Source: Muscardinus avellanarius (Eukaryota; Chordata; Mammalia; Rodentia; Gliridae). From it: a stretch of DNA of 64,000 nt. The notes beneath the pieces are model-generated. The model was given only the letters and a program-made list of their open reading frames with translations. It was not told the origin of the DNA and did no database searches. Below are positions 10,111 through 20,916 of the stretch, piece by piece. Within the stretch, counting starts at the first letter, position 1; each line of letters begins with the position of its first letter. A program made the position numbers and the translations under genes. The stretch covers positions 120,489,405 through 120,553,404 of the forward strand of contig OY726559.1 of assembly GCA_963383645.1 (NCBI GenBank), read 5' to 3'.

Positions 10111-10308
10111 GCTGGGCGTGATGGCATACACTTGTAATCCCCGCGCTTGGGAGGCTGAGACAGGAGGATCACACAGGTTCGAAGCCGGCCTCAGCTACTT
10201 AGTGAGGCTCTCAGCAACTTAGTGAGACCCTGTTTCCAAGTAAAATATAAAATAGGTCTGGGAGTATAGTCCGGAGGTAGAGAAGCCCCTGGGTTCCACC
10301 CTCAGTAA

Positions 10309-10353
<45 letters not shown>

Positions 10354-10362
10354 ACACACACA

Positions 10363-10409
<47 letters not shown>
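10111..10409 (+). mobile_element. B1-dID SINE in ITGA10 3'UTR with AC and AAT tail
   Basis: Plus-strand copy whose tail became (AC)n (about 10309-10361) and (AAT)n (about 10362-10400). The flanks aaatccctgagttca (10096-10110) and aaatctccgagttca (10410-10424) match at 13 of 15 bases, consistent with an aged target-site duplication. Confidence 0.88.
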
Positions 10410-10410
<1 letters not shown>

Positions 10411-10429
10411 AATCTCCGAGTTCATTTCT

Positions 10430-10658
10430 TTTTTTTTTTTTTTTTTTTTGTGGGTCTGGGCATGGAACCCAGGGGCATTTGACCTCCGAGCTGCACCCTC
10501 TGCCCTGCCCTATTTTTTAATCTTTATTTTTGAAACAGGGTCTCACTGAATTGCAAAGGGCCTCACTAAGTAGCTGAGGTTGTCTGCAAACCGCGATCCT
10601 CCGGTCTCAGCCTCCCAAATGATGGGATTACAAGCATGTGCCACCACTCCCGGTTTCC
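10430..10658 (-). mobile_element. B1-dID SINE (subfamily c) in ITGA10 3'UTR
   Basis: Antisense full copy with poly(T) start and accactcccgg end. The flanks agttcatttct at 10419-10429 and 10659-10669 are identical. It landed beside the 3' duplication of the preceding SINE. Confidence 0.9.
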
Positions 10659-11036
10659 AGTTCATTTCTACCTCTGATGTCACACACCCTCATCCCATTG
10701 TTTGGTTATGGCCATTAAAGGCAACTGAATTCTCAGAGACGCTGGGAAACTTAGGTTTCTTTGTAACCAAAACTTTGAATGCCAAAGTCAGTTGTTATTG
10801 GTCTCCTTGAGAACATGACCCTGACAGCCATTTGAAGAGTTGGCACCCGTTTAGAGCTGAGAACAGAGAAGACGACTGATCAGGTGACTGGCAGCCACAG
10901 GCCCCAGCCTCCGAGGCTGTTCTTGAGGCCTGGCCACAGTGCTTACTTTGGCATGGCCCTGGCCTTCTGCAGAGAGCCACCCCCTTGGACATTGTCTCTG
11001 TTTCTCAGTAGGATGGATAGTATATCAGATGATCAG

Positions 11037-11046
11037 AATAAATAAA
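11037..11046 (+). terminator. ITGA10: ITGA10 poly(A) signal (overlapping AATAAATAAA)
   Basis: Two overlapping AATAAA hexamers at 11037-11042 and 11041-11046, about 2.1 kb after the stop codon and outside any SINE. A G/T-containing stretch (gttcagtgtcaaatgatctatgg) follows. Assignment is by position only. Confidence 0.65.
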
Positions 11047-11107
11047 GTTCAGTGTCAAATGATCTATGGCTCTATTTGAGTTCCCTAGGATATAGACTGC
11101 TCAGAAA

Positions 11108-11592
11108 TGGTGAGAGTTAGCTTGGCATTGGGGTACATGCCTATAATTCCAGTGCTTGGGAGACTGAGACAAGAGGATTGCAGGTTCAAAGTCAGCTTCG
11201 GCAACCCAGCAATGCTCTCAGCAACCTAGTGAGACCCTGTTTCTAAAAACAGAGAGCCGGGCATGGTGGTACACTCTTGTTAATACCAGCATTTGGGAGG
11301 CTGAGACAGGAGGATCGTGGTTCATGGACAGCCTCAACTACTTAGTGAGGCCCTTTGCAACTCAGTGAGACCCTCTTTCAAAAAATAAAGACTAGCTGGG
11401 CATGGTGGTGTACGCTTGTAATCCCAGCACTTGGGAGGCTGAGACAGGAGGATCGCACAGGTTCGAAGCCAGCCTCAGCTACTTAGTGAGGCTCTCAGCA
11501 ACTTAGTGAGACTCTGTTTCCAAATAAATTATAAAATAGGGCTGGGGGTATATCCCGGAGGTAGAAAGCCCCTGGGTTCCACCCCCCCAGTA

Positions 11593-11628
<36 letters not shown>

Positions 11629-11721
11629 ATAAAAATAGGGCTGGGTGTAGCTCAGAGGTAGAATGCCCCTGATTTCACCCCCAGTACCACAAAAAAGAGA
11701 GAAAGAAAGAAAATAAAAAGA
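11108..11721 (+). repeat. Plus-strand SINE cluster between ITGA10 and the L1
   Basis: Four consecutive units: B1 at about 11108-11255, B1 at 11257-11390, full B1-dID at 11394-11590 with an (AC)n tail to 11626, and a dID at about 11628-11690 with a GAAA-rich tail. Confidence 0.85.
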
Positions 11722-13440
11722 GACTTCCGGGAAGATGGCGACCGAGAAAAGCGGGGCTTAAGAGCCCCGCTAACAACAAATCTCCATTACCACAAAATCA
11801 GCGCCTTTCATAGCCAGAAAACACCATCGCCAGTGAAACAAAAAATCACCAGGCTCCAGAGAGAAAGTGGACTGAGAACAGAGCCACAGAGGAGATACAC
11901 CGGCCTCGCGCCCGAGGACGCGGCAGACGCGGCAGCAGCGCCATACTGCCGGAGGCACCGGCGAATTCACGGGGACGGCTACAGCAAGCCGAGGTGAGCC
12001 ACTGCGGAACAACTAGGCGGGATTTCTCCGCGCAGAGAGCATCTAAAGCTCCCAGTGGCCGAGCTCAGCACACGCTGCAGGGATTCAGAGTAGAAATCAA
12101 AATCAAGAAGAAAAACGCCAGCCCCATAGCCGAGGGCGTAGCAGCGGCGCCATATTGCCACTGGCGGCAGCAGCAGCGAATTCAGTGAGGCCAGTACAGC
12201 TACATCTGCGTACTCAAGAACAGTGAGTCAAATTGCGGGCCACAGAGGAGAAATCCCAGTACTGTACTCCCTGGGACTTGACCCAGTGGGGGAGGGGCGG
12301 TGGCAGAGATATCACACCATAGGAGAACGTGCAACCTGGCACCCCCCACAGTCTAAAGCAGCCTCTATCGACTCTCTGGGTCGGAGACTCTGTGATAAAA
12401 CCCAGTAAAGGAGTAGTGGGGTCCGAGATACTACTGACTCGAGATCCAGAACACCTTAAGGGAAGTCATAGCGACCCAAGGGAAGAACCCAGAGAAGGCA
12501 CAAACATTGGAAATCATGGGAAAGAGGAATAATACTGGAGCAATTAATGCCCACAACCCCACAACATCAGAACCCGATAAAACAGAAAATCAGAGATTTC
12601 TAGAAGATCAAATCAGGAAAATAACTGTAGAAATAATAGAGGTGCTTCGAAAAGAACTCAGAGAGAGCCAAAAAGAGATAAAGGATGCAATTAATGAAGT
12701 AAAGGCCTCAATTCAAAGCACAAACAACCAATTAGAACACATGGAGAACAGAATCTCGCTCTTAGAAGATGAGCAATCCAAAAATGAACTCATAGTTTCT
12801 AATCTAGAAAAAAATAATCCGACAGCAGGAATCTGATATTGAAGAAATATGGGCCCATTTTAAGAGAGCTAACCTAAGAATCATTGGAATAGAGGATGGA
12901 AAAGAAAGTGAAACCAAAGGGATCAACAATCTCTTCAAGGAAGTAATAGCAGAAAATTTTCCAAACATAGAGCAAGAGGTTGATACACAGGTCCAGGAAA
13001 CTTATAGAACTCCCTTTAGACAGGATCGGAGAAGAGGATCCCCACACCACATAATTGTCAAAATGACCAATGTGGAAGCCAAGCAGAGAATCTTAAAGGC
13101 AACAAAAACAAAGGGCCAAGTGACATTCAGAGGCAAACCAATTAGAATCATTCCGGACTTCCCAAACCAAGTCATGAGAGCCAGAAGGGCTTGGAGTAAC
13201 ATATTCCAAACTCTGAAAGAAAACAATTTCCAGCCAAAAATTTCCTACCCAGCAAAACTTTCTATCAAATTAGATGGAAAAATAAGAAGCTTCCATGACA
13301 AACAGAAACTGAAGGAATTTATGTCTTCAAAACCAGCACTAGAGAAAATACTCAAAGAGATTAACTACAAAGAAGAAATAGGTAACACACACCAGAACCA
13401 GAGAAACAAGAGTTTCCATCCAACAGACAATTAAGATTGG
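11722..13440 (+). mobile_element. LINE-1 with apparently complete 5' end, 5'UTR and ORF1, no ORF2 after it
   Basis: The element starts about 11722 at acttccgggaagatggcgac, an L1 5' end with a YY1-like AAGATGGCG motif about 10 bases in. The GC-rich 5'UTR runs to about 12500 and has two related segments (about 11926-11975 and 12138-12190) sharing gcgccata-t-gcc and gcgaattca. ORF1 follows (12507-13434). Right after the ORF1 stop the sequence changes to antisense old L1, with no ORF2 and no A tail at the junction. Confidence 0.85.
12507..13434 (+). pseudogene. L1 ORF1 (ORF1p), broken by a frameshift
   Basis: L1 ORF1p is the trimeric RNA-binding chaperone of the retrotransposon. The first frame (12507-12836) encodes a charged N-terminus and a coiled coil (LEDQIRKIT to MENRISLLEDEQ). 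It hits a stop at 12834-12836. The +1 frame, open to the stop at 13432-13434, carries the rest: EEIWAHFKRANLRIIGIED, the RRM region, PHHIIVKMTN, and the C-terminal domain with ARRAWSNIFQ and FQPKISYPAKLS. A single small indel near 12805-12830 explains the break. Otherwise the frame is well kept, which suggests a fairly recent copy. Confidence 0.88.
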
Positions 13441-14165
13441 TTATCGGTGGAGATTCATTATTTATGTTAGTCTTTTACCTATCTCTAAATGGTATTGTTT
13501 GCCTTTATTGTTGTTAATTTTTAGGATTTCTAGTTGGAATATTAATATACCTTCAGATATAGCAATTGGAAATATTTTATCCCATTCTATTAGTAACTGT
13601 TAACTCTGCTTACATTATCTTTGGATATACAATTTTTTTATTTTTTTATTTTTTAGGGAGTCTGTATACTCCTCTGTTGCCTGTGCCATTGAAATCATAT
13701 CCAAGAAATCACTGCCAATTTCAATGTTGTGAGGTTTTATGACCCAGATTTTCTCCTAAAAGTTTATAGTCTTAAGATTTATATTTAGGTCTATTATCTA
13801 TTTTGAGTTAATATTTGTATATGGGATTAGGTAAGGGTCCAATTTTATTCTTTTCCATGTAATTATTATTTTTTAACAATATTTAGTTAAAAGATTATCA
13901 TTTCCACCACCAAATGTTTGTGGAAACCTTGTCAAAAATAACTTGACAATATAGGGAAGAATTTAGCTCTAGGCTTTTATTTAACTCCAATGGTTTATAT
14001 ATCTGCCTTTAGAATAGTACTACACTGTTTCAATTATTGTAGCTTTATATGGTTTGAAATCAGAAAATATATATCTTCTAGCTTTGTTCTTTTTCAAGAT
14101 CATTTTGGGTACCTAGACTCCATATTCCATATTAGGATAGATTTTTTTCTGAAAAATAAATACAT
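13441..14165 (-). mobile_element. Old L1 fragment, antisense (3' part of ORF2 and flank)
   Basis: Read on the + strand it follows, with many changes, the well-known antisense L1 ORF2 pattern: tattttatcccattctatta, caagaaatcactgccaattt, ttgagttaatatttgtatat, gtactacactgtttcaatta, ctagctttgttctttttcaa. It is much more diverged than the L1 next to it and in the opposite orientation. Confidence 0.7.
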
Positions 14166-14329
14166 AAATATATGATAGTTTCACCTAAAAAATAGAAAAA
14201 AATATTCTCTGGTAAGAAAGAAAGCAAAAAGAAATATTAAAATGTTATCTTTAAGTCATCAAAAGCTTGGTATCAGACAAATGAAACTGTTATGTGAGAT
14301 TATCATTTTTAATTTTAGATAAATTGCCA

Positions 14330-14492
14330 TAATACTAGATGTCAACTACTAAACCAAGCATGGGAGGGAGGGATAGGGAGAGAATGGGGTGGGGATTGGG
14401 TGGGGGCTGACTGGGAAAAGTGTGCATGTATGTCTACAAAAGTATGTATCCTACTATGATGTATGAATACAGTGCACCAATAAAAAAAAAAA
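14330..14492 (+). mobile_element. L1 3' end with G-rich tract and A tail
   Basis: A G-rich stretch (14362-14408, gggagggagggatagggaga onward) is followed by tatgtatcctactatgatgt, gcaccaataaa and an A run at 14482-14494. This is the usual L1 3'UTR layout. Its terminal 30 bases recur, complemented, at 18658-18692. It may be the 3' end of the element starting at 11722, or of a separate copy. Confidence 0.65.
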
Positions 14493-14593
14493 AACAGCCT
14501 TCCAAGTATATTGATAACTCTAAATGGGAAATTACATGTTCCACATGCATGTGTGTATGTGTGTAGAGATTTGGAAAAAATGTTCAATATAAA

Positions 14594-14643
14594 ATAGAGT
14601 CATTTTTAACTTAAAAAAATAGAGTCATTTTTAACTTAAAAAA
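14594..14643 (+). repeat. 25-bp tandem duplication
   Basis: Two adjacent copies (14594-14618, 14619-14643) of a 25-base unit starting atagagtcatttttaac and ending in A's. Confidence 0.9.
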
Positions 14644-14751
14644 AAAAAGAAAAGAAAAAGAAAAATATTGGGCTGGATGTAGCTTAGAGGTACAATACCC
14701 TTAGGTTCAATCCCTAATACCACACACACACACAAAGAGAAGTGCATTCTT

Positions 14752-14946
14752 TTTTTCTTTTTTTTTTTTTTTTTTTTTTTTTTGGTGGTACTGGGGTTCC
14801 TGGAAACCCTTCTACCTCTGGGCTACACTCCCAGACCTATTTTATACTTTTTTATTTGGAAAAAGGGTTTCTTAAGCCATCTTGTGATCCTCCTGTCTCT
14901 GCCTCCCAAGCTTGGGGATTACAAGCATGCGCCACCACGCCCGGCT
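14752..14946 (-). mobile_element. B1-dID SINE (subfamily a) with perfect 15-bp target-site duplication
   Basis: The flanks gagaagtgcattctt at 14737-14751 and 14947-14961 are identical. The B1 part has a deletion relative to other subfamily a copies (gcttcgaacc region missing). A dID in plus orientation lies just upstream (about 14671-14722). Confidence 0.95.
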
Positions 14947-15009
14947 GAGAAGTGCATTCTTGGTTTGCCTAAGACCTCATATAGTGGAGTCCCTGGAAGA
15001 AATTTTTTC

Positions 15010-15595
15010 TTCTCCTTGGTACTGGAGATTAACCCAGGGTTGCTCTGCCTTTGAGCTATGCCTCAGTCCTTTTTATTTATTTATTTTAATATTTATTTAT
15101 TTATTTATTTATTTATTGCAGTACTGGGGATGGAACCCAGGGGCATTCAACCTCCGAGCTACACCCCCTGCCCTATTTTTTATTCTTTATTTGAAACAGG
15201 GCCTCACTAAATTGTGGAGGGACTCACTAAGTAGCTGAGGCTGTCCTCGAACCGCGATCCTCCGGTCTCAGCCTACTGAATGCTGGGATTACAAGCGTGT
15301 GCCACCATGCTGGGCTGTATTCTTTATTTTGAAACAGGGTCTGAGTTGCAAAGGGCCTCACTAAGGAGCTGAGGCTGTCTTCAAACCGGAATCCTCCTGT
15401 CTCAGCCTCTTGAATGCTTGAATTACAAGCGTGCATCACCATGCCTGGCCTATTTTTTAAAATTTGAAACAGAGTCTGGCTATAATGCTGAAGTTGGCTG
15501 CAAACCTGTGGTCCTCCTGTCTCAGCCTCCCAGGTACTGGGATCTCAGACATGCATTACCACACCTGGATGTAACTCTAATTCTATCCAAGATTC

Positions 15596-15640
<45 letters not shown>

Positions 15641-16036
15641 GTGGTACCAGGGTTCCTGGAAACCCTTCTACTTCCGGGCTACACTCGCAGACCTATTTTA
15701 TATTTTTTTATTTGGAAACAGGGTCTCTTAAACCAGAGAGGCTGGCTTCGAACCTGCACGATCCTCCTGTCTCCGCCTCCCAAGCGTGGGGATTGCAAGC
15801 GTGCGCCACCACGCCCGGCCATCCAAGTTTTTGTTTGTTTGCAGGTCTGAGGATGGAACCCAGAGGCATTCGACCTCTGAGCTACACCCCCTGGCCAATT
15901 TTTTATTCTTTATTTTGAAACAGGGTCTCACTGAGTTGCGGAGGGCCTAAGTAGCTGAGGCTGGTCATGAACCACGATCCTCCGGTCTCAGCCTCCCGAA
16001 TGCTGGGATGACAAGCGTGCGCCGCCACGCCCGGCT
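15010..16036 (-). repeat. Minus-strand SINE cluster
   Basis: Old dID at about 15013-15080, TTTA repeat 15083-15116, full copy 15117-15317, B1 parts 15318-15450 and 15451-15570, ATT repeat 15598-15640, subfamily a copy 15641-15820, subfamily c copy about 15840-16036. All are in the same orientation. Confidence 0.85.
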
Positions 16037-16520
16037 TACCCAAGTTGTTATAGTCTCCCTGGCCGCGTGTTGTGAGGATGACTGAAGATGCAGAGCACCA
16101 CGGTGCCTCTTGCTGCTCCACCTCCCAGGCCTGCAGGTTTGTGCTGCCGTCTCCTTCCACTAACTCTTACCCTACGCTTCATCCCCTTGGAAATGTGCTC
16201 TTGAGCCCTGTGAGGTGATAATTAACTGGTTCATTTAAGGCGTTAATAGTAGAAATTAAACCTATGTGGTTTCTTTAGCTCCTCAGGGGATTTGTTGGCT
16301 CCTCTTGAGACACCCCGCGCTCAGTTCTCCCCCGCAGCCCCAGGCGCATGTGCGCTTCAGAGGTGGCCTCTGCTGCCTGACCCTGAGAATGGTGGCTCCC
16401 TGGTAGGCGGGGGATGCCATTCTGCTTCAGCTGGTGAGTTAGTCTGTGACAGGAAAGGATCCATGGTGGTCCTCCTTGCACTTCATATCTGTTAAAACTT
16501 GATCAACCTTCATAGGACAT
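16037..16520. other. Non-repetitive intergenic stretch
   Basis: No SINE, no convincing open frame and no RNA gene seen. It includes a moderately GC-rich part (16290-16400). I see nothing functional here. Confidence 0.5.
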
Positions 16521-17481
16521 ACTGTGTCTGAGACAGGGGCTGAGACAGAGGCCGATATTGGAGGATCACAGGTTTGAGGCCAGCCTCAGCAATTTAGTGA
16601 GACCTTATTTCCAAATAAAAAATAAATACGGCTGGGGGTCTCCTCAGAGGTAGATGGCCCTTAGGTTTTGTCTACAGTACCAAAAAAGAAAAAAAGGAAA
16701 AGGAAAAGAAAAAAGAAAGAAAAAAGAAAAGCAGGGCCTTTCAAGGTTACTGAAAGTCTTGTTAAATTGCTGACACTGGTCTCCGGGATACACTCCCAGA
16801 CCTATTTTTATATATTTTAAAATTTGGAAACAGGGTCTCTTAAGCCAGCAAGGCTGGTTTCGAACCAGCGTGATCCTCCTGTCTTCGCCTCCCAAGCAGG
16901 ATTACAAGCATGTGCCACCATGCCTGTCATTAATTCTTTATACTTATGTATTAATTAATTAATTTATTTATTTTTGCAGTACTAAGGATGGAATCCAGGG
17001 GCATTCTACCTCTGATCTATACCCCCAGTCCTATTTTTTTATTCTCTATTTTGAAATAAAGTCTTATTTGCAGAGGGCCTCACTGTGTAGCTGAGGCTGT
17101 CCTCAAAACCCCAAACCTCCTGTCTCAGCCTTCTAAGTACTGGGATTACAAGCGTGCACCACCACGCCCAGCTATCTTTATTCTTTATGATCAAAAGAGT
17201 ACTTTAATATTTTTCTCCACTTAGAGATCTTTCTCCTATTCATTTGCAGCTCCAAAGTTGAGCTTCCTATTGGGAAATGAACCCAGGGATGCTCTACCAC
17301 CAAGATACATCCCTAGTCCTTTCTCTTTTCTTCTGAGACAGTGTCTCACTAAATCGTCCAGGCTATCCTGGAACAGGCACCCCACCTGCCTCGGCCTCCA
17401 GCGTAGCTGTCATTTCAGGCATGTTCCACCCTGCCCGGCTAACACCAAACTATTCTTTAATAAACTTTGATGCCCCTTTCT

Positions 17482-17726
17482 ATTTTATTTATTTATTTAT
17501 TTATTTATTTATTGGTACTGGGGATGGAATCCAGGGACTTTCTACCTCCAGGCTATATTCCCAGCCCTATTTTATACTTTATTTGGAAACAGGGTCTCAC
17601 TAAGTTGCTGAGAGCCTCACTAAGTAGCTGAGGCTGGCTTCAAACCTGTGTGATCCTCCTGTCTCAGCCTCCCAAGCGCGGGGATTACAAGCGTGCGCCA
17701 CCACGCCCGGCTACGCCCGGCCTTTA
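17482..17726 (-). mobile_element. B1-dID SINE with 14-bp target-site duplication
   Basis: The flanks tgatgcccctttct at 17468-17481 and 17727-17740 are identical. A TATT-repeat tail stands at the left end. The right end shows a doubled acgcccggc. Confidence 0.93.
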
Positions 17727-18008
17727 TGATGCCCCTTTCTTTTAGAGCAATACCAATCTCAGAAGCAACGTAACAGGATCTCCCACCCACTAGAGTGTTC
17801 TTCTTGTGGCATCTTTGCTCCATTCATTCCTTCACATATCAGACATTAAGCACCTATTATGTGTCAAGCAGTGGGAATCATATAAAACACAATATTACCA
17901 TTAAAGAGCCCAGCCTAGTAAGGTGGTTGCTATAGAGTATACGGTATGTACTAAAGGTCTATCACACACAAAAGGCACACATTGTTGGGCAGGGTGGTAG
18001 GATTTTTA

Positions 18009-18238
18009 TTATTTTTATTTTTAATTTTTGGTGGTACTAGGAGTAGAACCCAAGGACTTTTTTTTTTTTTACCTCCAGGCTATACCCCCAGACCTATTTT
18101 ATATTTTGTTTGGAAATAGGATCTCACTAAGTTGCTGAGCGCCTCACTCAGTAGCTGAGGCTGGCTTCAAACCTGTGCGATCCTCCTGTCTCACCCTCCC
18201 AAGTGCGGGGATTACAAGCGTGTGCCACCATGCCCGGC
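18009..18238 (-). mobile_element. B1-dID SINE (subfamily b) with 18-bp target-site duplication
   Basis: The flanks agggtggtaggattttta (17991-18008) and agggtgataggattttta (18239-18256) differ at one base. Confidence 0.92.
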
Positions 18239-18657
18239 AGGGTGATAGGATTTTTAAGGGAAAACTATAGAAAAAAAAAATGGTGTGGTTGCTCACACCT
18301 GCAATCCCAGTAGATATGAAGCTGAGCCAGCCTGAGACTCTTAGCAGCCTTCGGAGACCCGATTTCATTTTATGGTGGGGGTACTGGGGGTTAAACCCAG
18401 GGGCAGTCTTCAAGTTATATCCCCAGCCTGATTTTGTTATTTGGAAACAGGGTCTCACTAAGTTGCAAAGGGCCTCACTAAGTAGCTGAGGCTGTCCGTG
18501 AACCGTGACCCTCCGGTCTCAGCCTCCCGAATGCTGGGATTACAAGCATGCGCTGCCACACCGGCTTTTTTTTTTTTTTTTTTTCTGTAGTAGGGTTGGA
18601 ACCCAGGAGCATTCTACTTCTGAGCTACACACTCCTTGCTTTATTTTTTTTAATTTT

Positions 18658-18692
18658 TTATTGGTGCATTATATTCATACATTGTATTGGGG
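18658..18692 (-). mobile_element. Very short L1 3' end inside a SINE
   Basis: About 35 bases (ttattggtgcattatattca then tacattgtattgggg) complement the L1 3' terminus seen at 14450-14482. They interrupt a minus-strand B1-dID (18585-18842) between its dID and B1 halves. Possible flanking duplications ctttatttttt / cttttatttttt. Confidence 0.65.
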
Positions 18693-20043
18693 CCTTTTAT
18701 TTTTTATTATTCTTTATTTTGAAACTGGGTCTCACTGAGTTGCAAAGATCCTCACTAAGTTCCCGAGGCTGGCCATGAACCACATTCCTTCAGTTTCAGT
18801 CTCCCAAATGCTGGGATTACAAGCGTGTGCTACCACGCCCAGAGACCCTATTTTTTTTTTTTTTTAATTTGAGGAACTGGGAGTTGAACCCAGGGGCATT
18901 CAATCTCTGAGATACACTCCCAGTCCTATTTTTTTTTTAATTTCTTATTTTGAAGCGGGTCTCACTAAGTTGCTGAGAGCCTCACTCAGTAGCTGAGGCT
19001 CTCATGAATCTGCAATCCTCTCTCACTTTTCGAAGTACTGGGATGATAAGCATGTGTCACCACTCTCTGCTAAAAATAATTAGAGCCTGGCATGGTGGCA
19101 CATGCTTGTAATCTCAGCTTTCGGGAGGCTGAGACAGGAGGATCACGATTCACAGACAGCCTCAGCTACTTAGTGAGGCCCTCCACAACTCTTTGAGACA
19201 CTGTTTCAAAATAAAGAATAAAAAAATAAGGCTGGGAGTGTAGCTCGGACATAGAATGCCTCTGGGTTCCATTTCCAGTACCGCCAAAAACAAAACAAAA
19301 CAAAAAACAACAACAAAAAATTAGCCAGGTGTGGTGGCACACACCTGTAATCCTAAGGATTGCACGTTTGAGAACAGCTTCAGCAAGTAGTGAGACTCTC
19401 ATTAACTTAGCAAGACCCTGTTTCAAAAAAAAAATAAAATAGGGCTCAGGGTGTAGCTCAGAGGTAAAATGCCCCTGGATTCAATCCCCAATACTACAAA
19501 ACAAAACAATAGCTGTGCATGGTGGTGTACACTTGTAATACTAGTACTTGGGAGGCTGAGATAGGAGGACTGCAGGCACAAACCTGGCCTCGGCAATTTA
19601 GCGAGGTTCTCAACAAACCAGTGAGACCCTGTTTCCACACAAGAAATAAAATACCGGTCTAGGGTGTAGCTTGGAGGTAGAATACCTCTGGGTTCAATTT
19701 CCTATACCACAAAGAAGAAGAAGGAAAGAAAGAAAAAAAGAAAGAAAGAAAGAAAGAAAGGAAAAGAAAGAGGGAGGGAGGAAGGAAGGAAGTCGGAGTT
19801 GGGTGTGGTGGCACACTTTTGTAATCCCAGTACTTGGGAGGCTGAGGCAGGAGGATTGTAGGTTTGCGGCCAGCCTCAACTACTTAGGGAGGCCCTTTGC
19901 AACTCAGTGAGTCCATGTTTCAAAATAAAGAATAAAATTCGGACTGGGGGGTATAGCTTGGAGGAGAAATGCTCCTAGGTTCAATCCCTAGTATCACAAA
20001 AAATGAAAGGAAGAAAGAGAAAGAAGAGAAAGGTGAGAGAGAT

Positions 20044-20118
20044 AAGGAGAGAGAGAGGAGAGAGGAGAGGAGAGGAGAGGAGAGGAGAGGAGAGGAGAGG
20101 AGAGGAGAGGAGAGAGAG
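20044..20118 (+). repeat. Pure-purine GAGAG tract, 75 bases
   Basis: An uninterrupted purine run made mostly of aggag repeats, at the tail of a SINE. Confidence 0.95.
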
Positions 20119-20410
20119 CCAGCACACTTGTAATCCCAGTACTTGGGAGGCTGAGACAGGATAGCAGGTTCCAAACCAGCCTCTACTATTTAGCAAGACT
20201 CTCTGCAACTTAGTGAGACACTGTTTCCAAATAAAAATAAAATTGGGCTGAGGGTTTAGCTCAGAGGTAAAATGTATCTGGGTTCAATCCTTAGTGCCAC
20301 AAAATAAAAGAAAATAAAGAATATAAAATAGGGCTGGGTGTATTTCTTAGAGGCAGAATGCTCCTGGGTTTAATCCCCAGTATTGCAAAATACAAACATA
20401 CATACATACA

Positions 20411-20442
<32 letters not shown>

Positions 20443-20916
20443 GCTGAGGGTGTAGTTTAGAGCTAGATTGCCTGTGGGTTCAATCCCCAGCACTACAAAT
20501 ATAAATTTTAAAAAATGGGGCTGGGTATGGTAGCTGAGTGGTAGACCACCCCTGGGCTTAATCCCCAGTATAAAACAACAATAACAAAAATAAAAACCCC
20601 AAACTTTACCTGGGGCCTCACCAAATGTAAGAGAAGGTATTCTAGGGAGGAAAAATCACTGCTGCAAAGGGAATTGCAGTGGATTAGAGCACTATGGATT
20701 TGGGCTCTTTTGTGAAGTGAGATCTGGGCTCTTTTGAGAGATGAGACAGAATGAAGAGACAGTCCCACTCTTGGAAGACGCGGGTAAGCCACATTAAAAG
20801 CTCTGGAGACAGGCATGGTGGCACTGGTAGCCTGTTTCTGTACTCCCAAAACTTGGGAGGCTGAGACAGAATCCCAGGTTGGAGTCAGCCTTATCACTTT
20901 AGTTAAGACCCTATTT

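Larger units (their letters stand above)
8953..11065 (+). other. ITGA10: ITGA10 3' untranslated region
   Basis: Begins after TGA and is taken to run to just past the tandem AATAAA at 11037-11046. About 8953-10095 and 10670-11036 are non-repetitive. Two SINEs sit between them (10111-10409 plus, 10430-10658 minus). A long open frame at 8802-9572 spans the last intron, the final exon and the UTR, and is not considered a gene. The exact 3' end is inferred. Confidence 0.75.
16525..19072. repeat. Intergenic SINE-rich stretch, mostly minus strand
   Basis: Plus: 16530-16735 (degenerate), 18278-18362 (B1 part). Minus: 16780-16926, 16970-17175, 17260-17440 (old), 17482-17726, 18009-18238, 18373-18566, 18585-18842, 18875-19072. 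Bases about 17820-17960 (gcacctattatgtgtcaagc) look like an antisense L2 fragment. Confidence 0.8.

Noticed and set aside
11722..13440. Functional cellular coiled-coil gene at the L1 ORF1
   Set aside because: The domain order (coiled coil, RRM-like, C-terminal ARRAW-NIF and ISYPAKLS blocks) and 5'UTR are those of L1 ORF1p, and the frame is broken.
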